DNA of 64,000 nucleotides from positions 1-64,000 of the forward strand of contig SKMK01000024.1 of NCBI GenBank assembly GCA_007121075.1, given 5' to 3'. The position numbers were made by a program, and so were the translations under genes. Shown piece after piece: positions 1 through 8,945 of the stretch (the first letter of the stretch is position 1; every line of letters starts with the position of its first letter). Origin of the DNA: Syntrophomonadaceae bacterium. GTDB lineage: Bacteria > Bacillota > Dethiobacteria > DTU022. The notes under the pieces were generated by a model. That model did not search any database, was not told where the DNA came from, and saw only the letters and a program-made list of their open reading frames with translations.

Positions 1-1278
1 CAGGCTGATTATCTTTTCAGCATGGCTCAGGGTTGAGCCCATGTCCGCTACCCGGCCCCGGGTGGGTAAAACCACCTGGTCGTGTTTCTTAATTATGTTT
101 TGTACCGCGTCCACCGATATCCCTAAAAGGTGGGCCAAATCTGGCAAACTCAGGGCCGCTCCCTGTTCGTAAGCCTGGGTGCAAAGCCTTTCTAAGCGCT
201 GCCACTTCAGTTCATTGGCGCTGGTCCGGTTAATCAAGGCCCAGTCTTCGAAAGTGATGTAATCTAAGCAGACCAGGTTTAAACTCACCTCGGCCAGGCT
301 GCGGCCGGGAGGTTCGTTTGAGACCACCCCGAAGGTGATAATTTGCCCCGGGGTTCTGCCACTAGACTTTAAACGGATCGCTAAGTCCCTTAGCTCCTGC
401 ATAAAATGATTGGCCATCGCTTTAGTGTAACCGTGGTCACCGGTTAGCCTGTCATAGAGCCGATCTTCTTCGTCTGCAGGCGCAATGCTTACCTTTCGGG
501 TCTCGACTTTTCCCAGGCGCTCTTTAGCCGTCCCGGTCGTTTTTAAGGCCCGGTAGCCCTCTTGCCAGCCGCTGATAACATGGGCCGGAAAACCGGTGAC
601 AGCAGCCAGTTCTGCCGGATTTTCTTTCAAGGCTGCAACTGTTTCCTGGAAACCCTGCCACCACTGGTTCCAGGTCAGCCTGCTGACAGCCAGATCCCGG
701 CGAAGTTTACTCAGGTCTTCCCCCTGCAGGTAGCGTTTGATTGCTAAAACCGGCCGGTAGGTTGTCATTTGCTCCCTGGTCTGTTTGGTCAGACCAGAAA
801 GCGGCAAAATCACCCCCTGTTGCCAGAGCGGTTTCAGGCGTTCCCTTAAGGCCACCAGGGTCAGCGGCATCAGCAGGCAAAGTCGGTTCCCGTCCAGTAA
901 TGCATCCTGGCTGTATGCTTCTTCAATGAACCGGGCCAGCCGGCCCTGCTGCATCACCCTGGTGCCGAATTCTTCTAACAAAAGAGCGTCTTCTTCGGCA
1001 ATCATCGTAAGCCGGGCCTTTATTTCCGCCTGCTCGCTGCGGGGCCGGCGGAAGTGACTGTTTAAACCTTCTATCAAGGGTATCTCAATTTGGCCCGGTC
1101 CAAGGTTCAAACGGCTTTCCACATAGCGTAGTGCATCTATGGAGATCAGGGCCGCTTCGTCACTTGAAACTTCCTTTTTCGAGCGAATCTCTGATGCCAG
1201 GTGGTTCAACAGGGTCTTGGCCTGCACCGAGTGGGCCTGGCTAATTATTCGCTGCCGGTAGTAAACAGGTCTTCCCAT
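1..1278 (-). CDS. DUF1670 family putative DNA-binding protein, partial (3' end beyond window)
   Basis: An uninterrupted reading frame of 426 codons runs from an ATG at 1278 off the left edge, so the C terminus is missing. The start is preceded by GGTGAGGAAA, a fair ribosome binding site. The C-terminal visible part (AYEQGAALSLPDLAHLLGIS, then a GRVADMGSTLSHAEK segment) matches the DUF1670 pattern as I remember it: a helix-turn-helix-like segment followed by a conserved arginine/glycine stretch ending in a T-L-x-H motif. DUF1670 proteins are common in Clostridia and have no established role; DNA binding is inferred from the helix-turn-helix look. It is transcribed away from the tetR operon. 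Confidence 0.7.
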   Translation of the reverse strand, partial: MGRPVYYRQRIISQAHSVQAKTLLNHLASEIRSKKEVSSDEAALISIDALRYVESRLNLGPGQIEIPLIEGLNSHFRRPRSEQAEIKARLTMIAEEDALLLEEFGTRVMQQGRLARFIEEAYSQDALLDGNRLCLLMPLTLVALRERLKPLWQQGVILPLSGLTKQTREQMTTYRPVLAIKRYLQGEDLSKLRRDLAVSRLTWNQWWQGFQETVAALKENPAELAAVTGFPAHVISGWQEGYRALKTTGTAKERLGKVETRKVSIAPADEEDRLYDRLTGDHGYTKAMANHFMQELRDLAIRLKSSGRTPGQIITFGVVSNEPPGRSLAEVSLNLVCLDYITFEDWALINRTSANELKWQRLERLCTQAYEQGAALSLPDLAHLLGISVDAVQNIIKKHDQVVLPTRGRVADMGSTLSHAEKIISL

Positions 1279-1837
1279 TTTCCTCACCGCCTGCTTTTTG
1301 CTACCGTCTTTATTAAACCAGTGACCTGGGTTTTCCTGTTAAATAGCCTTTTTATTCAGGAAAAGGCGTTCGTGTGGATTTGTGGATAATCCGCTTTAGA
1401 TAGGCAGATTAACCACAAGCTCCACACTTCACTTGCTTTCACCATACATTATGCTGTGATACAATTAGATCCAACCCGAGATGTTAGATCAAATGCCGGT
1501 TGATGAAGAAAGCCCCGTGCATGCAGTAAGCGCAGTTTGTTTTTGGCGCAAGTCTGATAGAAATTTTGCCCCGACTTTTACAGTTTAAAAAGGCGAAAGC
1601 CCCAGTTATGTTGATAAAAATGGGCTTTTTTAAATCTCGCGTTAAATAATTTTTGTTATGCTACAGTTTGATGTTTTTCAAGGAATTGTTGAACGCCTCC
1701 CGCCGCAAACAAATATTGTAGTAGTCTCCTGCCGTAAATTACTGGTGCAGGTATAACCCCTAGTCACACTTCACATTCCGTTTTGTAGAAATCTTTTAAT
1801 TCAAGATCTGACCCCAACAAAAAATTTTGATCAGGGG
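1279..1837. other. intergenic region with no gene seen
   Basis: No reading frame with coding character is visible between the DUF1670 gene and the tetR promoter. AAAGCCC at 1596-1602 can pair with GGGCTTT at 1622-1628, followed by a short T run to 1631. This resembles a rho-independent terminator on the plus strand, but no plus-strand gene is seen upstream, so it may be a relic. Confidence 0.4.
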
Positions 1838-1866
1838 TTGACAGGGGGTTGGAATCAGGGTAATAT
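1838..1866 (+). promoter_or_regulatory. sigma-A type promoter of tetR
   Basis: TTGACA at 1838-1843, a 17-base spacer and TAATAT at 1861-1866 form a near-consensus promoter. The TetR palindrome begins four bases after the -10 element, so a bound repressor would cover the transcription start. Confidence 0.85.
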
Positions 1867-1870
1867 AAAC

Positions 1871-1887
1871 ATACCGACGGTCGGTAT
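1871..1887. promoter_or_regulatory. TetR-family operator O1
   Basis: ATACCGAC-G-GTCGGTAT is a perfect 17-base palindrome just downstream of the tetR -10 element. A near copy lies at 2646-2662 inside a longer palindrome after tetR. Paired operators flanking a TetR gene indicate autorepression plus control of the downstream genes. Confidence 0.85.
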
Positions 1888-1929
1888 CTCGAATGATTGA
1901 TGGTTAATTATCAAACGGAGGCCGCGAAA

Positions 1930-2628
1930 ATGTCTGAAACACTGCGAAAAGACAACCGGAAACACGAATTCATGGCTGCCGCCCTGGAGCTATTTTACCG
2001 GAAAGGCTATGAGAATACGACGATCAAGGATATCATTGATGAACTGGGGGTTTCCAAGGGCGCCTTCTACCATTACTTCGAGTCCAAGGAAGATATTATA
2101 ATAACCATCGCCACCGAGTTTACCCGCCGGGCGGCCAGCATAGTTAAGGAGATTTTTGAGCGTCCCGGCCTGACGGCGCTGGAAAAGATGAACCTTGCTT
2201 TCGAATCGCTCAATGAATACAAGATCAGGGAATCGGAGTGGCGGACCAAGTTCAAGGGCGCGATCCAGAATGATGAAAACCTGAAACTACAAAATATGAT
2301 CATCAATTCTATGAAAAATGAAATTCGCGGCCTCTATGCCGAATTGGTCGAAACCGGGGTCAAAGAAGGGGTGTTTGGCGACCCCGTTGATTCTATGGAC
2401 ATGGCCGAATTTCTGCTTGATGTCGGCTTTAACCTGACCGGGGCGCTACATGACCTGCAAAACAGCTACTACGACCGGGAAAACGGTATCAGTTACGAGG
2501 AGTTCCTGGAAAGGTTGGACCGAAAAGTCTATTTTTATGAAGTAGTCCTGGAAAGGATGTTACAGGTCAGGGAAGGAAAAATTGACCTGCGCGGCCCGGT
2601 TATGAAACGGGTCCGATTGATGGAGTAA
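1930..2628 (+). CDS. TetR/AcrR family transcriptional repressor
   Basis: A 232-residue protein. The N-terminal helix-turn-helix spans about residues 30-50 (TTIKDIIDELGVSKGAFYHY, the classic TetR signature). The rest is a helical ligand-binding domain that cannot be assigned a ligand. ATG at 1930 is chosen over an in-frame ATG at 1897 because CGGAGG at 1916-1921 is correctly spaced from it. It sits between two matching palindromic operators and is followed after about 100 bases by a rifampicin-phosphotransferase-like gene and an MFS exporter. It most likely represses itself and those two genes until a toxic compound binds. Confidence 0.93.
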   Translation: MSETLRKDNRKHEFMAAALELFYRKGYENTTIKDIIDELGVSKGAFYHYFESKEDIIITIATEFTRRAASIVKEIFERPGLTALEKMNLAFESLNEYKIRESEWRTKFKGAIQNDENLKLQNMIINSMKNEIRGLYAELVETGVKEGVFGDPVDSMDMAEFLLDVGFNLTGALHDLQNSYYDRENGISYEEFLERLDRKVYFYEVVLERMLQVREGKIDLRGPVMKRVRLME

Positions 2629-2640
2629 AAAAATTTTCAC

Positions 2641-2667
2641 AAAACATACCTACGGTCGGTATGTTTT
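2641..2667. promoter_or_regulatory. TetR-family operator O2
   Basis: AAAACATACC and GGTATGTTTT are perfect 10-base arms around TACGGTC. The core ATACCTACGGTCGGTAT differs from O1 by one base. It lies right after the tetR stop codon and upstream of the phosphotransferase-like gene, where it could control a second promoter or block read-through. Confidence 0.85.
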
Positions 2668-2674
2668 GCAGATG

Positions 2675-2703
2675 GTGACAGTTGGGTCCGTCCCCACTGT
2701 CAC
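2675..2703. repeat. REP-like palindrome (GTGACAGT...ACTGTCAC)
   Basis: GTGACAGT (2675-2682) pairs with ACTGTCAC (2696-2703), and GGG pairs with CCC inside, leaving a short loop. A degenerate relative sits at 6690-6719, at the other end of the same operon. Dispersed GTGACA/TGTCAC hairpins with G/C-rich loops of this look are, from memory, frequent in clostridial intergenic DNA. Confidence 0.6.
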
Positions 2704-2732
2704 ACAAAGCACATGAAAGGGAGTGGAGGTTA

Positions 2733-5396
2733 ATGGAAAAAGTCGGGTTCGTAAAGTTGCTTAATGAAGTTGGTAAGGAAGATTTGCCTGCTGCCGGAGG
2801 CAAGGGCGCCAACCTGGGCGAGATGATTAAAGCCGGCCTGCCGGTTCCGGAAGGCTTTGTGCTGCTGGTTGATTCATACCGCGAGTTTGTTGAGGCCAAC
2901 GGTCTGGAAAAGCAGATCGAAAAGCTTTTGGCCGGGCTGGATGAAAAAGTAAATGAAAGCAGTGAATGCGCTGTTTCAGCTGAAAGAGCGATAATTCTTA
3001 AGGAAACCGCGGAAGAGATCAAGGGACTGTTTGCCGGTGGCAAAATCCCGGAAGGGGTCAAGGAAGATATCAACCGGGCCTATGAAGAACTGGGCCGCCC
3101 CGGGGTGGCTGTCCGTTCATCGGCTACGGCTGAAGATCTGCCCGGTGCTTCTTTTGCCGGCCAGTACAGCACTTTTTTAAATATCAAGGGAGAAGAAAAG
3201 CTTTATGAAGCCGTAAAAAACTGCTGGGCTTCGCTTTGGAATGAGCGGGCCGTTTCTTACCGGGCCCGTCAGGGCATTGGCAGCAAAGACCTGGCCCACG
3301 GAGTAGTGGTTCAGAAGCTGATTGACTCGGAAAAATCGGGGGTTATGTTTACGGCCAAGCCGGTGAACGGGCGCAGAGATCAGGTCTCGCTCAGCTCATC
3401 CTGGGGCCTCGGTGAAGCGATTGTTTCAGGCGAAGTTGAGCCGGACCAGTGGGTGATCGACAAAAAAAAGGGCCGGGTGATCAGTGAATATATCGCCGTC
3501 AAAAAAGTAATGACTGTAAAAAGGGAAGGAGGCAGCGAGCTAGCAGACATAGATGAGCAGAGGCAAGCTGCAGTTACTCTTAATGAAGAGGAAAGAAGTG
3601 AACTGCTCAAGCTGGCCCTGGATGTGGAAGAATACTTTGGTTTTCCCCAGGATATCGAGTGGGCTTATGAAGGGGGCCGCTTTTACCTGGTCCAGACCAG
3701 GCCGATTACTGCCCTGTTCCCCGTTCCTGACGCCTGCGGCCATGAAGATGAACTGCGGATTTATGTCAATATCAACATGGCCTGGCAGGCGGTCAAAGAT
3801 CCCTTTACCCCCCTCGGGTTCGACTTCTTTGAAGAGCTGACCAGGGACATGGTATCAAGGCTTAGCAAAGGCCGGCCCAAAAAAGAAGAACTTGACCTGT
3901 GGTGGTTTCATAACCTGGCCGGCAGGATGTTTTTCGACATGACCGATCTGCTCAGGCTGGAAAGAGTTCAGAACAGGCTTAAACAAAAATCGCTTGACCC
4001 CCTGGACCGGGAGCCGATGACGACGAAAGCGCTTCTACAGGTCATGGAGCAAAATAAAGCTGAGCTGATGGCCGGTGACAGGGAAAAACCCAACCTGAGA
4101 AGGTTGATCCATCCGGGGTTGGTAGGCCTGTTGCTGAATGTAATGGGCAAGGCGTTATACGGCGCATTCAATCCGGAAAAGGGCAGAGAGAAAGCGTTTC
4201 GGATAGCTGAAAATACAATCGCCCGCCTGGAACAGGAAAGCCGCTCCCTGAAGACGGTTGAAGAGAGACTTAAATTTGTCGAGGATAACTGCGGCGCAGT
4301 ATTTATGGGCGTAACCTCGGGGTTTTTTTACGGTGTCCTGACCCTGCGCGTCATGGACCGGGTCAAGGAAGTGCTGGAAAAAAACCAGCTTGATCCTACC
4401 GAGCTGGAAAATGCAGGCAAGGCACTGCCCTACAACGTGACCACGGAAATGGGGATGGACCTGCTCAGGGCGGCTAAAAGCTTAGATGAAAGAGAAAAGA
4501 GGGCCGCTCCCGGAGAGGAAGAGGTGACTGCTTTTCTTGACAAGTACGGCCATAAATCTTCCTTTGAATTCGATGTTGGGACCGCAACCTGGAAAGAGGA
4601 ACCGGGATATATCCTGGACCTGATCAATTACTATATCGATAGCAAAGATTACGATCAGCGCATAGAGCGGTTTTACCGCGAGCAGCAGGAGGCTGAAGAG
4701 GCCATTGAGCGGATCGAAAGTGAACTGAAGGCGGCAGCCGGCAGGGGAGCAGCCCGGCGGGCCGGGAAAATGCTCCGGGGTTACCGGCAGCTGTTCGGCA
4801 TGCGGGAAGTGCCCAAGTTCTACGGTTCCAAGGCTTTCGGTATCTTCCGGGCGGTGATGATTGAGGCCGGTGAAGAACTGACCAAAGAAGGACGGCTGGA
4901 AGATAAATTGGACATATTTTACCTGACCCGGGAGGATATCCGTTCCTACCATGATTTAAAGCCCCTGGTGGAGCAGAAAAAACCTGGTTACTACCGGGAT
5001 TTGAACCGCCCCGCTCCCAGGATCCTGACCGGCACCGGGGAGAGCATTTATGCCGTGGTTGACCGGGTGGCCGAAAATGCTTACCGGGGGATAGCCGTTT
5101 CGCCGGGGGTTTATGAGGGCAGGGTTAAAATCCTTGCCGATCCCTCCGAAGGTGGCAAGCTTGAAAGCGGAGACATCCTGATTACCGTGGCCACCAACCC
5201 GGCCTGGACCCCGTTGTTCTTGAGGATCGGGGCTCTGGTCATGGAAACGGGCGGGAGCATGTCGCACGGGTCGATCGTATCGCGGGAGTACGGGCTTCCG
5301 GCGGTAGCCGGGGTGGCCAACGTCACCACTGACCTGAAAGACGGCCAGAAGGTCAGGGTAAACGGGGAAACGGGCATTGTGGAAATCCTGGATTGA
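2733..5396 (+). CDS. PEP-synthase-like phosphotransferase, resembling rifampicin phosphotransferase (Rph)
   Basis: An 887-residue protein, started at ATG 2733 because GTGGAGG lies just upstream. Residues ~1-340 form a PPDK-type ATP-grasp domain (GGKGANLGEM near 20, RSSATAEDLPGASFAGQ near 130). The middle is an unrecognised helical domain. The C terminus holds the swivelling phosphohistidine domain (TGGSMSHGSIVSREYGLPAV, His ~845). The TIM-barrel PEP/pyruvate-binding domain of true PEP synthase is absent. This order and the ~870-890 residue length match Rph, which moves the ATP beta-phosphate onto rifamycins via the histidine. TetR control and an adjacent exporter support a drug-inactivation role, but the real substrate is unknown. 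Confidence 0.8.
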   Translation: MEKVGFVKLLNEVGKEDLPAAGGKGANLGEMIKAGLPVPEGFVLLVDSYREFVEANGLEKQIEKLLAGLDEKVNESSECAVSAERAIILKETAEEIKGLFAGGKIPEGVKEDINRAYEELGRPGVAVRSSATAEDLPGASFAGQYSTFLNIKGEEKLYEAVKNCWASLWNERAVSYRARQGIGSKDLAHGVVVQKLIDSEKSGVMFTAKPVNGRRDQVSLSSSWGLGEAIVSGEVEPDQWVIDKKKGRVISEYIAVKKVMTVKREGGSELADIDEQRQAAVTLNEEERSELLKLALDVEEYFGFPQDIEWAYEGGRFYLVQTRPITALFPVPDACGHEDELRIYVNINMAWQAVKDPFTPLGFDFFEELTRDMVSRLSKGRPKKEELDLWWFHNLAGRMFFDMTDLLRLERVQNRLKQKSLDPLDREPMTTKALLQVMEQNKAELMAGDREKPNLRRLIHPGLVGLLLNVMGKALYGAFNPEKGREKAFRIAENTIARLEQESRSLKTVEERLKFVEDNCGAVFMGVTSGFFYGVLTLRVMDRVKEVLEKNQLDPTELENAGKALPYNVTTEMGMDLLRAAKSLDEREKRAAPGEEEVTAFLDKYGHKSSFEFDVGTATWKEEPGYILDLINYYIDSKDYDQRIERFYREQQEAEEAIERIESELKAAAGRGAARRAGKMLRGYRQLFGMREVPKFYGSKAFGIFRAVMIEAGEELTKEGRLEDKLDIFYLTREDIRSYHDLKPLVEQKKPGYYRDLNRPAPRILTGTGESIYAVVDRVAENAYRGIAVSPGVYEGRVKILADPSEGGKLESGDILITVATNPAWTPLFLRIGALVMETGGSMSHGSIVSREYGLPAVAGVANVTTDLKDGQKVRVNGETGIVEILD

Positions 5397-5523
5397 ACTT
5401 GAAGGATGTTATTAAGCCGGTTTGCTCCGGCAGGCACCACGGCGGCCGTGGCAGCACAAGCCGGTTATATATCAAACTCAGAAGAGCCCACCGGGTTATA
5501 TCTACAGGGGAAGGGGCTGGATT

Positions 5524-6687
5524 ATGAACCAAAAAAATATTGTCATTCTATTCATAAGCATCGTTATCGCCATGCTCGGCTACGGGATGGCCTACACCGT
5601 CCTGCCTTTTTTCATCGAAGAAATGGGGGGAGGAGGAGCCCAGTTCGGGACTTTACTGTTCCTGTTCGGACTGATGCAGCTGCTGTTTGCCCCGGTCTGG
5701 GGAAAAGTTTCCGACAAGTATGGCCGCAGGCCGATCCTGGTTGTCGGCATGATCGGCCTGGGCAGCGCCATGGTTTTCTTCGGCTTTGCCACCGAAATCT
5801 GGATGCTTTACGTGGCCCAGGTCGGTTCAGGTGTATTATCGAGTGCCATGCTGCCGGTATCGATGGCCTACATCAGCGACAGCAGCAGCGAGGATTCCAG
5901 AAGCGGGGCCATGGGCAAGATCGGGGCCGCCGCCGGACTCGGGGTAATAATCGGCCCCGGCTTTGCCGGCCTCCTGGCCGGGATATCGCTTACCTTTCCC
6001 TTCTTTGTTGCCGCCGGGTTTTGCCTGCTGACCTGTATTACCATCCTGCTCCTGCTTCCGGAGTCCCTGCCCCCGGAGAAGCGATCGGAAACCTTAGAAA
6101 ATATCACCCTGATGGAAGTGAGGGGTATGGGCCAGGCCCTTTATACCCCGATTGCCCTGGCCCTAATCATCGCTTTTGCCATCAACTTTGGCAAGTCGAA
6201 TTTTACCGGGGCTTACGCCCTCTTTGCCGCCGGCACGTTTGGTTTTGGCACCGAAGAAGTGGGCACTATCTTGATGGTGACCGGCTTGATTTATGCCCTG
6301 GCCCAGGGATTGGTGATCGGCCCCCTGACCAAAAAATTGGGTGAAGGGGGCGTGATCAAGCTGTCCCTTGCCGGCAGCGCTGCCGGCTTTTACCTGATGC
6401 TGCTGGCGGTTGACTATGTGACCATGCTCGTCACGGTGGGCCTGTTCAACCTGTTTAATGCCCTGCTTAAGCCCTCTACCATGGCCTTCATCTCAAAAAA
6501 AACCACCATCACCCAGGGCTCGGCCATGGGCATTGCCGAATCCTACATGAGTCTGGGCCGGATGATCGGGCCCCTGTGGGCTGGCTACATGCTTGATGTC
6601 AACCTTAACCTGCCCTACATCAGCGGGGCCGTATTTTTCCTGTTCATTTTCACAGTCAGCCTGGTGCTGAAAGACAAGCTCCGCTGA
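5524..6687 (+). CDS. MFS drug:H+ antiporter-type exporter
   Basis: A 387-residue, 12-helix major facilitator protein. Motif A between helices 2 and 3 reads GKVSDKYGRRPIL near residue 60, typical of the Bmr/TetA-like drug:proton antiporters. ATG 5524 is chosen because purine-rich AGGGGAAGGGG precedes it; the longer reading frame upstream adds a non-membrane, low-quality extension. It is the last gene of the tetR operon, 127 bases after the phosphotransferase-like gene. Export of the compound sensed by the TetR protein is the likely role; the substrate cannot be read from the sequence. Confidence 0.88.
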   Translation: MNQKNIVILFISIVIAMLGYGMAYTVLPFFIEEMGGGGAQFGTLLFLFGLMQLLFAPVWGKVSDKYGRRPILVVGMIGLGSAMVFFGFATEIWMLYVAQVGSGVLSSAMLPVSMAYISDSSSEDSRSGAMGKIGAAAGLGVIIGPGFAGLLAGISLTFPFFVAAGFCLLTCITILLLLPESLPPEKRSETLENITLMEVRGMGQALYTPIALALIIAFAINFGKSNFTGAYALFAAGTFGFGTEEVGTILMVTGLIYALAQGLVIGPLTKKLGEGGVIKLSLAGSAAGFYLMLLAVDYVTMLVTVGLFNLFNALLKPSTMAFISKKTTITQGSAMGIAESYMSLGRMIGPLWAGYMLDVNLNLPYISGAVFFLFIFTVSLVLKDKLR

Positions 6688-6689
6688 AT

Positions 6690-6719
6690 GTGACAAAATT
6701 GCCCCGCCCCCACTGTCAC
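6690..6719. repeat. degenerate REP-like palindrome after the MFS gene
   Basis: GTGACA (6690-6695) and TGTCAC (6714-6719) flank a C-rich loop. The arms match the hairpin at 2675-2703. It may end the tetR operon transcript. Confidence 0.5.
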
Positions 6720-6758
6720 TCCTTCTTTTTAATGTCCTGCGGCTTCCCGGATTATCGA

Positions 6759-7115
6759 TCAATCCAGGAAGCGCTGGATCTCGACAGTGTAGCCGTCCGG
6801 ATCAGTCAGGAAGAAGTGGTAAATGTTGAAGCGGGGGTTGGTTTTTGGCCCGCCTGCCATTTCGGTACCCTTTTCTTTCAGCCTTGCATACCACCTGTCC
6901 ACGTCTTTTGCCAGGAAGGTCAGGATCGGGCTCTTTTCCCGGGCAGTCACCGCCATGTGGGAGCAAAACCCAATCATTCCTCCGCCGGGAACTTTGTAAA
7001 TCCGGCACAAGCCCTGATCCTTGTAAAGTTCAAGTTCAAGCTTGCCCCGATAAAAACTGTCTGTTTCTGACAGGTCGGACACGCCAAAAAATGCAATCGA
7101 TCCGCTAAAAGACAT
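6759..7115 (-). CDS. VOC (glyoxalase/bleomycin resistance/dioxygenase) superfamily protein
   Basis: A 118-residue single-domain protein. It has the paired beta-alpha-beta-beta-beta modules of the vicinal oxygen chelate fold: an N-terminal FFGVSDLSETDSFYR segment and a C-terminal FFLTDPDGYTVEIQRF segment with the family's usual D-P-D-G-Y and metal-binding glutamate. The ribosome binding site GGGGGAGG precedes the ATG at 7115. It converges on the tetR operon and diverges from the prd operon. Substrate unknown; such proteins are often small-molecule lyases or resistance proteins. Confidence 0.85.
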   Translation of the reverse strand: MSFSGSIAFFGVSDLSETDSFYRGKLELELYKDQGLCRIYKVPGGGMIGFCSHMAVTAREKSPILTFLAKDVDRWYARLKEKGTEMAGGPKTNPRFNIYHFFLTDPDGYTVEIQRFLD

Positions 7116-7625
7116 ATAAATTCCTCCCCCTTGTGGGTCCGGTTTGTTTTAGTATTTTAAATCAAAACGGCTTCTCTTAGAAGGATCTTAATCTATTTTC
7201 ACCCATTAGCATAGATGATTAAGGTGGTATTATAAACTTTCAGCCGATTAGATGCGGCCTCAATATACCTGCAAAACAGGAGAAATTTTTACAGCTTTTG
7301 CTGTAAAAGAATGGGATAATAGTGGGGGCAAGATTTTCAGAAAGCGGGGAAATAGAGTCAACTACAATAAAAGGAGCAAGTAAAGAAAAAATACCCGGTG
7401 GAAACGGTCAGTGGGAACCGCATACTTTAAAGCTAAAATCGGGGTCAGTTGCCGGCCGGATCGACTTGGTTCCTTTTATCGAGCTGGAGTCTGTTGAGGT
7501 ATTTCTGGCAGAAAACTTATTGTTCCAGTTGCCAAAATACAGGCTTTACTTTTTATAACCCGTTTAAAGGAATCTATAAATACTTTGAAGAATAAACCTG
7601 ATAATAAGGAGGAGGAAAAACCATT
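7116..7625. promoter_or_regulatory. divergent intergenic region and long leader of the prd operon
   Basis: About 510 bases separate the VOC gene from prdC. TTTTACAGC (7287-7295) and GCTGTAAAA (7300-7308) form a perfect 9-base dyad around TTTT and could be an operator or a hairpin. Possible promoter parts (TTGCCA near 7530, A/T-rich -10 about 7550) are weak. A 78-codon frame at 7322-7558 lacks a ribosome binding site and is not accepted as a gene. I recognise no riboswitch or T-box. An ideal ribosome binding site, AAGGAGGAGG, ends the region. Confidence 0.5.
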
Positions 7626-8915
7626 ATGAAAATACATTATCCCCTGCTGCAGCATGTGGGAGCCCCGGCCGTACCTGTTGTTGCCCCCGGCGATACTGTA
7701 AGCAGGGGCCGGCTCTTAGCTGAACCGAACGGCCTGGGAGCGAATATTCACGCCGGAGTATCGGGAACAGTAGAAGAGGTCGCCGGCGACAGGATAATTG
7801 TAACCGGAGAAGAAAAGCAAAGAGCTGATTTTATACCAATTGATGAACCTTCCGATTACCTCGAGGCAATCAGTGAAGCAGGCATTGTCGGCGCAGGCGG
7901 AGCCGGTTTTCCCACCGCTATAAAGATTAAATCTCTAAAAAACGCAAAAATGGTTATTGCCAACGGAACGGAATGCGAGCCCATGCTTCAGCATAACATA
8001 AAGTTTATGCAGGACCATCCAGATGTTCTGATCCGGGGCCTAAAATATTTGCAGGAAATAACAGGGGCTCCGATCGCCTTGATCGTTTTAAAAGAAAAAA
8101 ACAAAGCGATGGCTCAAGAGCTGCATAAAATGTGTACGCAGGAAAAGCGAATTCGGATTAAATTGCTGCCCGATCGATACCCCGCCGGAGATGAAAGGGT
8201 TATTGTACGGGAATTGGTGGGTCTGGAAATGAAACCAGGTGAGCTGCCTACAGAAAACGGCCTGCTGATTCAAAATGTGGAGACCATAAAGCGGATCGTA
8301 GAGGCTATTGAACTCCGGAAGCCCTTTATCGACAAGGATATTACCGTGGCGGGGCGAGTTCGAAACGCCCAAAAAGGACGGCCCTTTATGGATGTTCCCC
8401 TCGGGATGCCGGTTGGACTTTACATTGAAGCTGCCGGTGGAGTTATAGAACCGCATGGAGAAATTGTTGTAGGCGGCCCTTTCACTGGCAAATCAGGAAC
8501 ATTTTCTTCGCCGGTCATTAAGACCACGGGGGGAATAATGGTCGGCATGCCTTTTCCCAGGGCAGAGAAGGTATTTGGTGTTCTGGCCTGCGAATGCGGG
8601 GCCCAGGAAGAAAGATTGTATAAGATTGCCCGGGAAATGGGAGCAAAAGAGGTAATCGCTGCCAAATGTAAGAGGATGGAAGAAGTTAACGGACGCTTTC
8701 GCTGCACCAAGCCCGGGATATGCCCGGGCCAGGCGGAAACGGTCATAGAATTTAAGAAAAAAGGGGTTGATGCGCTGCTAACCGGTTCCTGTGAAGAATG
8801 AACTAATACCATTACTGATGTAGCTCCTCGTGTAGGAGTTCCGGTTTACCACAGCACAGACCATATCATGAGAGCGGCTGGAAATCGCCTGGTTAGAAAA
8901 ACAAAGTCTAAATAA
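7626..8915 (+). CDS. prdC: PrdC, RnfC-like electron-transfer selenoprotein of proline reductase (UGA = Sec392)
   Basis: The frame runs 391 codons to TGA at 8799-8801, then continues 37 more codons to TAA at 8913-8915. The join reads TGSCEE-U-TNTITDVAPR, which fits my recollection of PrdC, so the UGA is read as selenocysteine 392 of a 429-residue protein. A hairpin 22 bases after the UGA (CTCCT 8824-8828 with AGGAG 8834-8838) could serve as bacterial SECIS. The middle has the RnfC-type GAGGAGFPTAIK motif near residue 95. PrdC passes electrons from NADH-linked carriers to proline reductase. It is the first gene of the operon, behind AAGGAGGAGG. Confidence 0.93.
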
Positions 8916-8945
8916 ATTATTTTTAAGTAAAGGCAGGTGTTGTTT

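Noticed and set aside
2733-5396. Phosphoenolpyruvate synthase
   Set aside because: It lacks the C-terminal TIM-barrel PEP-binding domain; the phosphohistidine domain is at the very end, as in Rph.
5406-6344. 312-codon frame inside the MFS gene
   Set aside because: It is out of frame with the clear 12-helix transporter and is rich in Arg/Pro/Gly/His, as expected of a shadow frame.
7390-7430. T-box-like TGGGAACCGC string in the prd leader
   Set aside because: The spacing differs by one base from the T-box core, and no specifier stem or terminator/antiterminator pair was found.
7500-7530. sigma-54 promoter for prd (TGGCAG...)
   Set aside because: The -12 element would read TTAT in place of TTGC, so the match is too poor.
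7322-7558. 78-codon frame before prdC
   Set aside because: It starts with GTG without a ribosome binding site, has odd composition, and lies in a leader region. No family resemblance.
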